This document shows, in pieces, positions 25,926 to 33,999 of a stretch of 56,275 nucleotides of DNA. Position numbers and translations under genes: made by a program. This DNA is from Actinophytocola sp044466355. GTDB taxonomy: Bacteria; Actinomycetota; Actinomycetes; Mycobacteriales; Pseudonocardiaceae. The stretch spans positions 1-56,275 of the forward strand of contig NZ_JBITMQ010000028.1 of NCBI RefSeq assembly GCF_044466355.1, given 5' to 3'. Every line of letters begins with the position of its first letter. Position 1 is the first letter of the stretch. A model generated the notes under the pieces. That model ran no database searches. It was not told the DNA's origin and saw only the letters and a program-made list of their open reading frames with translations.

Positions 25926-26270
25926 ATGGACGACTACCGCGACAGCCCTGTTCGGCCGTACATCCTGACGTCCGGCCGGGCACACCCGTCCCGCAACACG
26001 ATCAGACCCGAGACGCTGCTGGTGGTCGACGCGGACACGCCACCACCCGTCTCGGCGTCCCGGGAGCACCGGGCCCTGCTCGACATGTGCCAGGGCATGC
26101 TCTCGCTCGCCGAGGCCGCGGCACATCTGCGGCTGCCCGTGAGCCTCGTGGTCGTGATCGCGTCGGACCTCGTCGACTCCGGGCACCTGTCGGTCCGCTC
26201 CGCGCCGCGCCACTCCCCGCCCTCAGCTGAACTCCTGGAGAAGGTGCTAGATGGTCTCCGCAAACTCTGA
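25926..26270 (+). CDS. DUF742 protein CvnC (114 aa)
   Basis: This is the third conservon member, a DUF742 protein with a winged-helix-like C-terminal part. The N-terminal SPVRPYILTSGRAHP matches the VRPY(xx)TxGR family signature. The second half (ALLDMCQGMLSLAEAAAHLRLPVSLVVVIASDLVDSG) has the wHTH pattern and ends in EKVLDGLRKL, as usual. It is thought to bridge the sensor and the GTPase, although the mechanism is unproven. The ATG at 25926 lies 14 bp after the roadblock stop. Its 3' end overlaps the GTPase gene by 20 nt. Confidence 0.9.
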   Translation: MDDYRDSPVRPYILTSGRAHPSRNTIRPETLLVVDADTPPPVSASREHRALLDMCQGMLSLAEAAAHLRLPVSLVVVIASDLVDSGHLSVRSAPRHSPPSAELLEKVLDGLRKL

Positions 26271-26865
26271 CTGGCCGCAGGAGCGCTACGTCGCGCCCAC
26301 CGTGGCGCAGTCGGTGAAGATCCTCGTCGTCGGCGCGTTCGGGGTCGGCAAGACGACGCTGATCGGCTCGGTCTCCGAGATCGCGCCGCTGCGCACCGAG
26401 GAGACGATGACGTCCGCGAGCGTCGGCGTCGACTCGCTCGCCGGTCTCGACGACAAGTCGACCACCACGGTCGCCATGGACTTCGGCCGCATCACGGTGA
26501 GCCCGGAGGTGGTGCTGTACCTGTTCGGCACGCCAGGCCAGCGGCGGTTCTGGGACCTGTGGGAAGGCCTGGCCGAGGGCGCGGTCGGCGCGCTCGTGCT
26601 CATCGACACCCGCCGCATCGAGGACAGCTTCGAGGTGTTCGACCAGCTCGAGACGCGGACGGGCATGCCGTTCGCGGTGGCCGTCAACGAGTTCCCGGAC
26701 GCGCCGAAGTACAGCACCGACCAGCTGCGCGAGGCGCTGGACCTCCTGCCGGACACACCGATCGTCGGATGCGACGCCCGCAACAAGGAGTCGTCCGCCA
26801 ACGCGCTGATCACCCTCGTCGAACACGCCCTCCACTTCCCCGCTTCCGAGAAGGCCCTCACCTGA
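26251..26865 (+). CDS. Conservon small GTPase CvnD (204 aa)
   Basis: This is an Ras/MglA-like GTPase of the conservon. G1 is GAFGVGKT (28-35) and G3 is GTPGQRRF (94-101). The G4 position reads VNEFPD (146-151) instead of NKxD, the usual CvnD variant, and G5 is probably GCDARN. The switch I region contains the threonine-rich EETMTSASVG. It presumably cycles between GTP and GDP under control of the roadblock protein. The ATG at 26251 lies inside the DUF742 gene, and its TGA overlaps the next ATG by one base, so the whole set is translationally coupled. Confidence 0.92.
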   Translation: MVSANSDWPQERYVAPTVAQSVKILVVGAFGVGKTTLIGSVSEIAPLRTEETMTSASVGVDSLAGLDDKSTTTVAMDFGRITVSPEVVLYLFGTPGQRRFWDLWEGLAEGAVGALVLIDTRRIEDSFEVFDQLETRTGMPFAVAVNEFPDAPKYSTDQLREALDLLPDTPIVGCDARNKESSANALITLVEHALHFPASEKALT

Positions 26866-28103
26866 TGCCGACAACGCACCGCCGACGACTCGCGGACATG
26901 ACCGGCCTGATGCCGCTCATCGAGACCACCGACACGCGTGACCCGCAGGCGGCCTACCGCGAGTTGCAGGGACACTACGGCGCCGTCGCGCCGGTCGAGC
27001 TGGAGCCGGGCATCCCCGCGTGGCTCGTGATGGGGCACCACGAGATCTGCCAGGTGGTCCGCAACGAGCAGCTGTTCTCCCGCGACCCCAACCACTGGCG
27101 GCTGTTCGCCGAGGGCGTCGTGGCGCCGGACTCGGGCCTGGGCCCGATGATGTTCCCGCGCGACAACGCCTACTTCGCCGACGGCGAGAAGCACCGCAGG
27201 CTCCGCGGCCCCATCGACGACGGCCTGGAGAGCCTCGACGAGCACCGCATGGCCCGGTTCATCCGCGCCACCTGCACCGACCTCATCCACGACTTCGAGC
27301 ACCTCGGCAGAGCGGACCTCGTGTCCGACTACGCGGCCATCGTGCCGATGCTGACCGTGGCCGGGTTCTTCGGCATCGGCCGCGAGCAGGGCCACGAGCT
27401 GCGGGCCGCGCTCATCGCGCTGTTCTCCTCCGCGGAGGACTCGCAGCCGGCCGCGCAGCGGCTGGAGCAGATCCTCAGCGCCACGATGCAGTCCCGCCGC
27501 TCCGTGCCCACCGACGACCTGACCACCGCGTTCCTGCGGCATCCCAACCTGCACAACGACTTCGAGATCCAGCAGTCGATCGTGCTGATGATCTCCGCCG
27601 GCTACGAGACGACCACGTCGTGGATCGCGCAGACGCTGCGGCTGATGCTCACCGACCAACGGTTCGCGGGCCGCATGCGCGGTGGCCGTCTCGGCATCGA
27701 CGACGCGCTCGACGAGGTGCTGTGGCGCGACCCGCCGATGTCGAACATGCCCGCCCGCTACGCGCTCGTGGACTGCGAGCTCGCGGGTGCGCACATCCAG
27801 CGCGGTGACGCCCTCATCCTCGGGTTGTCCTCTGCCAACAACGATCCGCGCGTGCACACGGACGACTCGTGGCTCGAGGTGGGCAACCGTTCCCACCTCG
27901 CGTGGAGCGCGGGCCCCCACGCCTGCCCCGCCCAGCGACCGGGGCGGATGATCACACGGATAGCGGTCGACACCGCACTGCACCACCTCCATGATGTCTC
28001 GTTGGCGATTCCGGCCGACGAGGTGATGCTGCTGCCGTCACCGTGGACGCGGTGTCCTGCCAGCCTGCCGGTCCGGTTCACCCCGCCAGTCCGCAACTCC
28101 TAG
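26865..28103 (+). CDS. Cytochrome P450, CYP157-like with atypical ExxR (412 aa)
   Basis: This is a conservon-linked P450. The haem loop is WSAGPHACPA with Cys354, and the I-helix has AGYETTTSW. The normally invariant ExxR reads E284-V-L-W287, so the Arg that pins the K-helix is replaced by Trp. This is the hallmark of CYP157 proteins from Streptomyces conservons. Such proteins still bind haem in known cases, but their activity is unclear and they may be sensors or partners of the following P450. The ATG at 26865 shares a base with the GTPase stop. Length is normal. Confidence 0.87.
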   Translation: MPTTHRRRLADMTGLMPLIETTDTRDPQAAYRELQGHYGAVAPVELEPGIPAWLVMGHHEICQVVRNEQLFSRDPNHWRLFAEGVVAPDSGLGPMMFPRDNAYFADGEKHRRLRGPIDDGLESLDEHRMARFIRATCTDLIHDFEHLGRADLVSDYAAIVPMLTVAGFFGIGREQGHELRAALIALFSSAEDSQPAAQRLEQILSATMQSRRSVPTDDLTTAFLRHPNLHNDFEIQQSIVLMISAGYETTTSWIAQTLRLMLTDQRFAGRMRGGRLGIDDALDEVLWRDPPMSNMPARYALVDCELAGAHIQRGDALILGLSSANNDPRVHTDDSWLEVGNRSHLAWSAGPHACPAQRPGRMITRIAVDTALHHLHDVSLAIPADEVMLLPSPWTRCPASLPVRFTPPVRNS

Positions 28104-28120
28104 GCGCAGGAGGCATTCCG

Positions 28121-29356
28121 ATGACCGACTCGGTCACCGCCGAAGTCCCGACCATCCACCTCGATCCCCTCGGTACCGACCACCACGGGGAAGCGGCGCG
28201 GATGCGGGAGCTCGGTCCGGTCGTACGAGTCATCCTTCCCGGCGACGTGACGGTGTGGGCCGTCACCACCCACGAGCTGGTCGCACAGCTCGTCACCAAC
28301 CCGTTGGTCAGCAAGGACTGGCGCAACTGGAGCAAGATCCAGTCCGGTGAGATCACCGACGAGTGGCCGCTCGTCGGGATGATCAAGGTCACGAACATGG
28401 TGACCTCGGACGGCGACACGCACCAGCGGCTGCGCCGTCCCGTGACCCGCACGTTCACCCGCGGCCGGGTGGAGGACCTCCGCCCCCGCCTCGAGGCGAA
28501 CGTGACGGAACTGCTGGACGCCCTGCCCTCGCACGCCGTGGACGGCGTCGTGGACCTGCGGCCGCACTTCGCGTACCCGGTGCCGATGAACATGATCTGC
28601 GAGCTGTTCGCGGTGCCCGTCGAGTGGCGCAGGCGGTTGCGGGAGCTGGTGGAGAGCATCTTCCTCACCAACGTGACCCCCGAGGAGGTCGTCGCCACCC
28701 AGCGGGAACGGCACGAGCTGCTCAACCGCCTCGTCGACCTGCGGCGCGCGGAGCGCGGTGACGACCTCACGTCCGCGCTGATCGAACTGGGCGAGCAGGG
28801 CGAGGAGACTCTGACGCAGGAGGAGCTGATCGACACGATCTGGCTGTTCCTGACGGCGGGCCACGAAACCACGCTGAGCCTGATCGTGAACGGTGTGCGT
28901 GCGTTGCTGACACACCCGGAGCAGCTGGAGCTCGCGATGAACGGCGACGCCGCCACGTGGCACGCCGTCGTCGAGGAGACGCTGCGCTGGGACGCGCCGA
29001 TCGGCAACTTCCCGGCCCGGTACCCGTTGGCGGACATCGAGATCGCGGGGGTGCCGATCGCCAAGGGCGAGGCGATCCTCGCGCCCTACAGCGGTGTCGG
29101 GCGGGATCCGGAACACCACGGTGACGGGGCCGCCGAGTTCGACATCACCCGGCCGCCGAGCAAGCACCTCGCGTTCGGCGGCGGGCCGCACGTCTGCCTC
29201 GGCGCGCACCTCGCGCGGCTGGAGGCCAACGTCGCGTTGCCGATGCTGTTCGCGCGGTACCCGAACCTGTCGCTGGCCGCGCCGGTCGACGAGTTGCCGC
29301 CGGTGCCGTCGTTCTTCTCCAACTCGGCCGCGTCGTTGCCGGTCCGCCTGGGCTGA
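28121..29356 (+). CDS. Cytochrome P450, CYP154-like (411 aa)
   Basis: This is a canonical bacterial P450 that ends the conservon. I-helix AGHETT, ExxR E286-T-L-R289 and haem loop FGGGPHVCLGAHLARLE with Cys359 are all intact. The order CYP157-like then CYP154-like after a GTPase gene is known from Streptomyces conservons, and CYP154 members oxidise macrolide, steroid or flavonoid-type substrates. The ATG at 28121 has a strong AGGAGG and lies 17 bp after the previous stop. No dedicated ferredoxin is encoded nearby. Subfamily assignment is by context and overall pattern. Confidence 0.87.
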   Translation: MTDSVTAEVPTIHLDPLGTDHHGEAARMRELGPVVRVILPGDVTVWAVTTHELVAQLVTNPLVSKDWRNWSKIQSGEITDEWPLVGMIKVTNMVTSDGDTHQRLRRPVTRTFTRGRVEDLRPRLEANVTELLDALPSHAVDGVVDLRPHFAYPVPMNMICELFAVPVEWRRRLRELVESIFLTNVTPEEVVATQRERHELLNRLVDLRRAERGDDLTSALIELGEQGEETLTQEELIDTIWLFLTAGHETTLSLIVNGVRALLTHPEQLELAMNGDAATWHAVVEETLRWDAPIGNFPARYPLADIEIAGVPIAKGEAILAPYSGVGRDPEHHGDGAAEFDITRPPSKHLAFGGGPHVCLGAHLARLEANVALPMLFARYPNLSLAAPVDELPPVPSFFSNSAASLPVRLG

Positions 29357-29364
29357 CCCGGTTC

Positions 29365-29404
29365 CCTCGTCGGCCCCGCACCCCTCGGGACGGGGCCGAC
29401 GAGG
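29365..29404. terminator. Bidirectional hairpin terminator after the conservon
   Basis: CCTCGTCGGCCCCG (29365-29378) pairs perfectly with CGGGGCCGACGAGG (29391-29404) between the convergent stops of the CYP154-like gene and the membrane protein gene: a 14-bp stem with a 12-nt loop. Confidence 0.8.
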
Positions 29405-29407
29405 AAG

Positions 29408-29983
29408 TCAGCTGGGCGTCCGGCGAACCAGCAGGCGGCCCAGCAGGCCGCCCGCCGCGCACCCGAACGCCATCGCGCCGAACAGGAGCAGAGGCCAGTA
29501 GCCGAGCACGTGCCCGACGACGGCGAGCACCGCGCCGCCGACGAGCGCACCACCGTTGACCCACAGGGCACCCACCGCGGGCGGCAGGCGCTTCGAGACC
29601 ACCCCGGCCACGAACAACCCCGCGCCGGAGAGCGCGAGCAGGCCGACCCCGATGTCGCGCCACAGCAGGTCGGTGACGGCGATGCCGTACACCAGCGCGG
29701 CGAACCCGCCGACGAACACGACACCGAACGGCGCGACCTTCGGGCCACCCATGACGTAGAGGCCGCCGACGGCACCGATGAGCAACGCCAACCCGATGGG
29801 CACCAGCATGGCGGTGAGGGACACCGCCGTCGTGTACTCGTACGGGAAGACCTCGGCGGAGCCGAGCACGATGGCGACCAGCGCCAACACCACACCCGCG
29901 ATGATGAGCCCCACGGCCCACCTGGTCGCGGTCTTCTCGAACCTGTCGAGCTGTGCCCGGCGCTCCGCCTTGGTGGCGTTCAC
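29408..29983 (-). CDS. Integral membrane protein of unknown function (191 aa)
   Basis: The likely start is GTG at 29983, giving a short basic/hydrophilic N-terminus (NATKAERRAQLDRFEKTATR) and then about six transmembrane helices spanning residues 22-185, rich in Gly, Ala, Val and Leu. No catalytic motif or named domain was recognised. A long upstream extension of the frame overlaps the next gene and looks like a shadow. It lies 8 bp downstream of a lipoprotein gene on the same strand, so the two are probably co-expressed at the envelope. Confidence 0.72.
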   Translation of the reverse strand: MNATKAERRAQLDRFEKTATRWAVGLIIAGVVLALVAIVLGSAEVFPYEYTTAVSLTAMLVPIGLALLIGAVGGLYVMGGPKVAPFGVVFVGGFAALVYGIAVTDLLWRDIGVGLLALSGAGLFVAGVVSKRLPPAVGALWVNGGALVGGAVLAVVGHVLGYWPLLLFGAMAFGCAAGGLLGRLLVRRTPS

Positions 29984-29991
29984 CGCCAGGT

Positions 29992-30663
29992 CTACTTCCA
30001 GGTGATCGGTTCGGCGGCGTAGTCGGCCTTCGCGCCGGCGGGGGCCGCGTCGTCGTAGGTGTCGATGTCGTAGGCCACCCCGGTCACCTCGGTGCCCTCC
30101 GGCGCGAGGGCGAGCGAGCAGGTCTCGTAGGTCGTACCCGCCGTGACGAAGTCGTCCCCGGCGCTGCCCTTGCCGCACGGCGTGAACGAGCTGGGCACCG
30201 AGTAGACGCCGCCCGCGTCGGAGCCGTCGGCGAGCAGGCCGTCCAACGTGACGATCGACGAGCCGGCGAAGTCGGTGCCGGACTCGTTGGACACGGTGAT
30301 CCGGATGTAGTACGGCGTGTACCCGTCGGCCCGCGCACCGAGCTTGAGCGGGGCGAGGTCGGCAGGGGCACCCTTGTCGATCTTGGTGATCGTGACGCCG
30401 ACCAGACCCTTCTCGCCGCTGGCGTGGAACGGCACGACGGCCTTCTCGCCCATCGCCAGCGCGGTTCCCTGCGGGGTCAGCTCGGCCGCACCCGCGGACG
30501 CGGACTCCGACGGAGCGGCGCTCTCCTCGGTCGTGGTCTCGGCGGTCGCCGAAGTCTCGGTGGCCTCCGTGGTCGCGGGAGCGGTCGACTCCGCGTCACC
30601 TCCGCAGGCGGACAGGACGAGCGCTCCCGCGACGGCAGCGGCGGGCAGGATCCAGCGAAACAT
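29992..30663 (-). CDS. Predicted lipoprotein with DUF4352-like domain (223 aa)
   Basis: This is a secreted lipid-anchored protein. The ATG at 30663 has GGGGAG five bases upstream. The signal peptide ends in the lipobox LVLSAC. A low-complexity Thr/Glu/Ser/Ala linker of about 40 residues follows (TTEATETSATAETTTEES). The remaining 150 residues form a beta-rich domain with features of DUF4352-like folds (YYIRITVSNESGTDFAGSS) and two cysteines that may pair. It may bind a ligand or interact with the membrane protein encoded 8 bp downstream. It is divergent from the SARP gene. Confidence 0.78.
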   Translation of the reverse strand: MFRWILPAAAVAGALVLSACGGDAESTAPATTEATETSATAETTTEESAAPSESASAGAAELTPQGTALAMGEKAVVPFHASGEKGLVGVTITKIDKGAPADLAPLKLGARADGYTPYYIRITVSNESGTDFAGSSIVTLDGLLADGSDAGGVYSVPSSFTPCGKGSAGDDFVTAGTTYETCSLALAPEGTEVTGVAYDIDTYDDAAPAGAKADYAAEPITWK

Positions 30664-30735
30664 CAAGACTCCCCGAAGTGAGATGCGACGGCCCGACGAG
30701 CCGCCTGCCTGTGGTGCGGGGATTGTGCGTGAGCC

Positions 30736-30753
30736 CGGCTACCCGTCGGCTAC
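30736..30753 (+). promoter_or_regulatory. SARP-box-like direct heptamer repeat
   Basis: CGGCTAC occurs at 30736-30742 and again at 30747-30753: identical heptamers with a 4-bp spacer (11-bp period), the layout bound by SARP dimers. A third copy sits at 30812-30818, 30 bp before the GTG of the SARP gene. This suggests autoregulation; binding is not shown by sequence alone. Confidence 0.5.
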
Positions 30754-30847
30754 TCCCGGACAACTCCCCGCCGAGCAGCCTGGCCCCTACCGCCAAACGG
30801 AGCAACTCGAACGGCTACTCTCGACGTGATCGAGACGGAGGTGGACC

Positions 30848-33808
30848 GTGGCCGTTGCGTTCCGCGTTCTCGGTCCGCTCGAGGTCAGAGCGGTCGGCAC
30901 GGACGCACCGATCGCGGTCGCGGGCGGCCACGCCCGCCAGCTGCTCGGCGTCCTGCTGCTGCACGAAGGCCGTCTCGTCGGCATCGACACCCTCACCGAG
31001 GTGCTCTGGGACGAGGACCCGCCGCCCTCCTGCCGCAAGCTCATCCAGGCCAGGATCTCCCGGCTGCGCGGCCTGCTCGGCCCCTCGGTCGAGCTGGCGG
31101 GCTCCCGCGATGGCTACCGGCTGACGATCCGCGCGGGCAGCCTCGACCTGCGGGAGCACCGCGAGCTGGTCGCGGAGACCGCGGGCGCGGCGGCGGCCGA
31201 CACGGAGGTGCTGCTCGACCGGGCGCTGTCGCTGTGGCACGGGCCCGCGCTCGCGGAGCTGGGGGGCACGGCACGCGGCACGCGGATCGTCGCCGACCTC
31301 ACCGAGGAGTACCTGGCCACCGTCGAGGCGCACGCGGACGCCGCGCTCGCGTCCGGCCGCAGCCCCGCGCTCGCCGCCCGCCTCGCCCCGGTGGTGGACG
31401 AGCACCCGCTGCGCGAACGGCTCCGGGCCCAGCTGATGCGCGCGCTGCACCGGGCGGGCAGGCAGGCCGAGGCGCTGGCCGTGTACGACCGCGGCCGTCG
31501 GCTGCTCGCCGAGGAGCTGGGTGTCGACCCCGGGCAGGAGCTGCGGGCCGCGCACGCCGAGATCCTGGCCGGAGAAGAGCCGGTCCCGCGGGCGGCGCCC
31601 GTCACGCCGGTGCCGCGCCAGCTGCCACCGGTGCTCGGCGACTTCACCGGACAGCGGGCCGAGCTGGCGGAGATCGAGGCGGTGCTCCGCGCGGACCGCG
31701 CCGACGACGAGCCCGCCGCGGTGGTGACGATCTCGGGTCTGGGCGGCATCGGCAAGACCGCGCTGGCCGTGCACGCCGGGCACCGCCTCAAGGCGCGGTA
31801 CGCCGACGGGCAGTTGTTCGCGGTGCTGGGTGGTGCGCGTGCCCAGCCCGTCGACCCGGCGATCGTGCTGGGTCGGTTCCTGCGGGCGTTGGGGGTGCCC
31901 GCCACGGCGGTGCCGGACGATCCGGAGGAACGCGCCGAGCTGTACCGGAGCCTGCTCGCGGAACGCCAGGTCCTGGTGGTGCTCGACGACGTGCTCGACG
32001 AGGCGCAGCTCGCGCCGCTGGTGCCCGCGAGCGGGACCTGTGGCGTGCTCGTGACCGGCCGGGTCCGGCTGGGTGGTCTCGGCGGCGCGCGGCGGGTCGT
32101 CCTGGGCGAGATGTCCGAAGCCGACAGCGTGTCCCTGCTGCGCAACAGCACCGACGGCAGGCTGGCCTCGGCGGCCGACGCGGAGCTGGCTGCGCTGGTC
32201 GGGTTGTGTGCGCGGCTGCCGCTCGCGTTGCGGATCGTCGGGTCGCTGCTGGCGTCCCGGCCGCACTGGCGGCTCGCGGACCTGGTGTCGCGGCTGGCGG
32301 ACGAACAGCACCGGCTGGACGCGCTGCGCTACCGCGACCTGGAGGTGCGGGCCAGCTTCGGGTTGAGCTACACGGGACTGCGGCCCGAGACGCGCAGGCT
32401 GTTCCGGCTCCTCGGGTTGCTGGAGGCGCCCGACTTCCCGCTGTGGGCGGCGGCCGCGGTCCTGGACACCGGGCTGGGCGCCGCGCAGGACCTCGTCGAC
32501 GAGCTGGTCGACGTGCACCTGCTCGACGTCACCGGCGCGCCGCACGGACAGGCGCGGTACGGCTTCCACGACCTGACCCGCGCCTACGCCAGGGAACGCG
32601 CCGAGGCGGAGGAGCCCGCGCCGACCCGGCACGCGGCGGTCGTCCGCGCGCTCGGCGCTCTGCTCGCGCTCACCGACATCGCCGACCGCGACCACATGGG
32701 ACAGAACATGTTCCAGCGGGACGCGCAGCGCTGGCGGCCGGACGTGGTGGCGGCGAGCCTGCCGCCGGACGTGCCGCCGATGGTGGTGCTGGACAACGAG
32801 CGGGCCGCGCTGGTGGCCGGTGTGCGGCAGGCCGCCGACCTCGGCCGCGACGAGCTGTGCTGCGAGCTGGCCGTCGGCGGGCAGGCGTTGTTCGAGACGG
32901 AGCGGTACTTCGACGACTGGCAGAACTGCTACGACACCGCGATGGGCCTGGCGAAGGCCGCGGGGAACCAGCGCGGACACGCCAGGTTGCTGATCTCGAA
33001 GGCGGGGCTGCTCTACCTCCGCCGCCGGTACGGGCCGACGGAGGAGGCCAACACCGAGGCCATGCACCTGTTCGAGCGGATCGGCGACCAGCGGGGCTAC
33101 CTGGAGGCGCTGAGCAACGCGCCGTTCTTCCTCGTCCCCAACGGACGGTTGACCAAGGCGATCACGGCGGGCAGCGAGGCCTACGAGCGGCTCACCGCGA
33201 ACGGGCAGCCCGCGGCCGCGCTGCACGCCTACTCCCAGGTCGGCCTCGCGCACCTGCAGGCGGACAGGCCGGCGGTCGCCGTGGAGGTCCTCACGGAGAT
33301 CGTGGCGAGCGCGCGGGAACACGGCATCCGCATTCTGGTCGCCCGCGACACCTACTGGCTCGGCCAGGCCGAACTCGCGCTCGGCCACGACGCCGAGGCA
33401 GAGAAGGCCTTCACCGAACTGACCGAGCACGTGAGCGACATCGGCGCGTCCGGCGTGTTCTACGCCGCCCACGCGTGGGGTTGCCTGCACCTGGCCCGCG
33501 GCGAACACACCGACGCCCGCGACCGGCTCCGCGCCGCCCTGGAGATCGCGCGCGACCTCCACGACCCGCTGTTCGAGACCCGCGCACTGGCCGACCTGCT
33601 CGACCCCGTGCTGTACGACCGGCACGAACTGCCCGCCGCGATCGGCCAGGGCGAGCACGCGGTCGCCGTGGCCCGCGGCATCGACTACCCGTACCTGCTC
33701 GCCGGTGTGCTGGACAAGCTCGCCCGCCTGCACGCCGCCGCGGGCGACCACGGCGCCGCCGACCGCGTGACCCGCGAGACGGCGGCGGTGCGCGCCAGGA
33801 TCCGCTGA
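30848..33808 (+). CDS. SARP/AfsR-type regulator with NB-ARC and TPR domains (986 aa)
   Basis: This is a large pathway activator of the AfsR type. An OmpR-like winged helix (1-95: FRVLGPLEVRAVG, RQLLGVLLLHEGRLV) is followed by a bacterial transcriptional activator domain (about 96-245). The NB-ARC ATPase has P-loop GLGGIGKTALA (about 298-308) and Walker B VLVVLDDV; GLPLALR appears as RLPLALRIVG. TPR-like helical repeats fill 600-980. The start is GTG at 30848 behind GGAGG. SARP proteins usually switch on antibiotic clusters; none is obvious here, so the targets may lie outside the window or be the neighbouring envelope genes. The length is typical for AfsR. Confidence 0.9.
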   Translation: MAVAFRVLGPLEVRAVGTDAPIAVAGGHARQLLGVLLLHEGRLVGIDTLTEVLWDEDPPPSCRKLIQARISRLRGLLGPSVELAGSRDGYRLTIRAGSLDLREHRELVAETAGAAAADTEVLLDRALSLWHGPALAELGGTARGTRIVADLTEEYLATVEAHADAALASGRSPALAARLAPVVDEHPLRERLRAQLMRALHRAGRQAEALAVYDRGRRLLAEELGVDPGQELRAAHAEILAGEEPVPRAAPVTPVPRQLPPVLGDFTGQRAELAEIEAVLRADRADDEPAAVVTISGLGGIGKTALAVHAGHRLKARYADGQLFAVLGGARAQPVDPAIVLGRFLRALGVPATAVPDDPEERAELYRSLLAERQVLVVLDDVLDEAQLAPLVPASGTCGVLVTGRVRLGGLGGARRVVLGEMSEADSVSLLRNSTDGRLASAADAELAALVGLCARLPLALRIVGSLLASRPHWRLADLVSRLADEQHRLDALRYRDLEVRASFGLSYTGLRPETRRLFRLLGLLEAPDFPLWAAAAVLDTGLGAAQDLVDELVDVHLLDVTGAPHGQARYGFHDLTRAYARERAEAEEPAPTRHAAVVRALGALLALTDIADRDHMGQNMFQRDAQRWRPDVVAASLPPDVPPMVVLDNERAALVAGVRQAADLGRDELCCELAVGGQALFETERYFDDWQNCYDTAMGLAKAAGNQRGHARLLISKAGLLYLRRRYGPTEEANTEAMHLFERIGDQRGYLEALSNAPFFLVPNGRLTKAITAGSEAYERLTANGQPAAALHAYSQVGLAHLQADRPAVAVEVLTEIVASAREHGIRILVARDTYWLGQAELALGHDAEAEKAFTELTEHVSDIGASGVFYAAHAWGCLHLARGEHTDARDRLRAALEIARDLHDPLFETRALADLLDPVLYDRHELPAAIGQGEHAVAVARGIDYPYLLAGVLDKLARLHAAAGDHGAADRVTRETAAVRARIR

Positions 33809-33868
33809 GAACCGAATCGCCTGTGCGGGCAGACGACGACACGACCGGTCCGTTGTGATTGGTTCGGC

Positions 33869-33900
33869 GTCCTCCCCGGAGGGGCGATCTCGGGGAGGGG
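33869..33900 (-). repeat. Fragment of the intergenic palindromic element, reverse orientation
   Basis: Read on the minus strand this is CCCCTCCCCGAGATCGCCCC followed by TCCGGGGAGGAC, nearly the conserved block found at 23627, 43808 and 55908. The long hairpin arms are missing. It lies after the SARP stop, between convergent genes. Confidence 0.6.
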
Positions 33901-33949
33901 CCCGCTTCTCGGGCCGGGAAAGCGCCTTTCGCGCCACTGGCAACAGAAA

Positions 33950-33986
33950 AGCCTCCCCGGGCGGGCGGTGACCGCCCGGGGAGGCT
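33950..33986 (-). terminator. Intrinsic terminator after the cupredoxin gene
   Basis: AGCCTCCCCGGGCGG (33950-33964) pairs perfectly with 33972-33986 around a 7-nt loop. On the minus strand it is followed by TTTTCTGTTG, a rare U-run for this genome, and it lies 14 bp after the gene's stop. Confidence 0.88.
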
Positions 33987-33999
33987 CCGTCCGCACGCG

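Noticed and set aside
30815..33943. Open frame of 1042 codons on the minus strand opposite the SARP gene
   Set aside because: Antisense shadow with repetitive Arg/Gln/Val/His content; the plus frame encodes clear SARP, NB-ARC and TPR domains.
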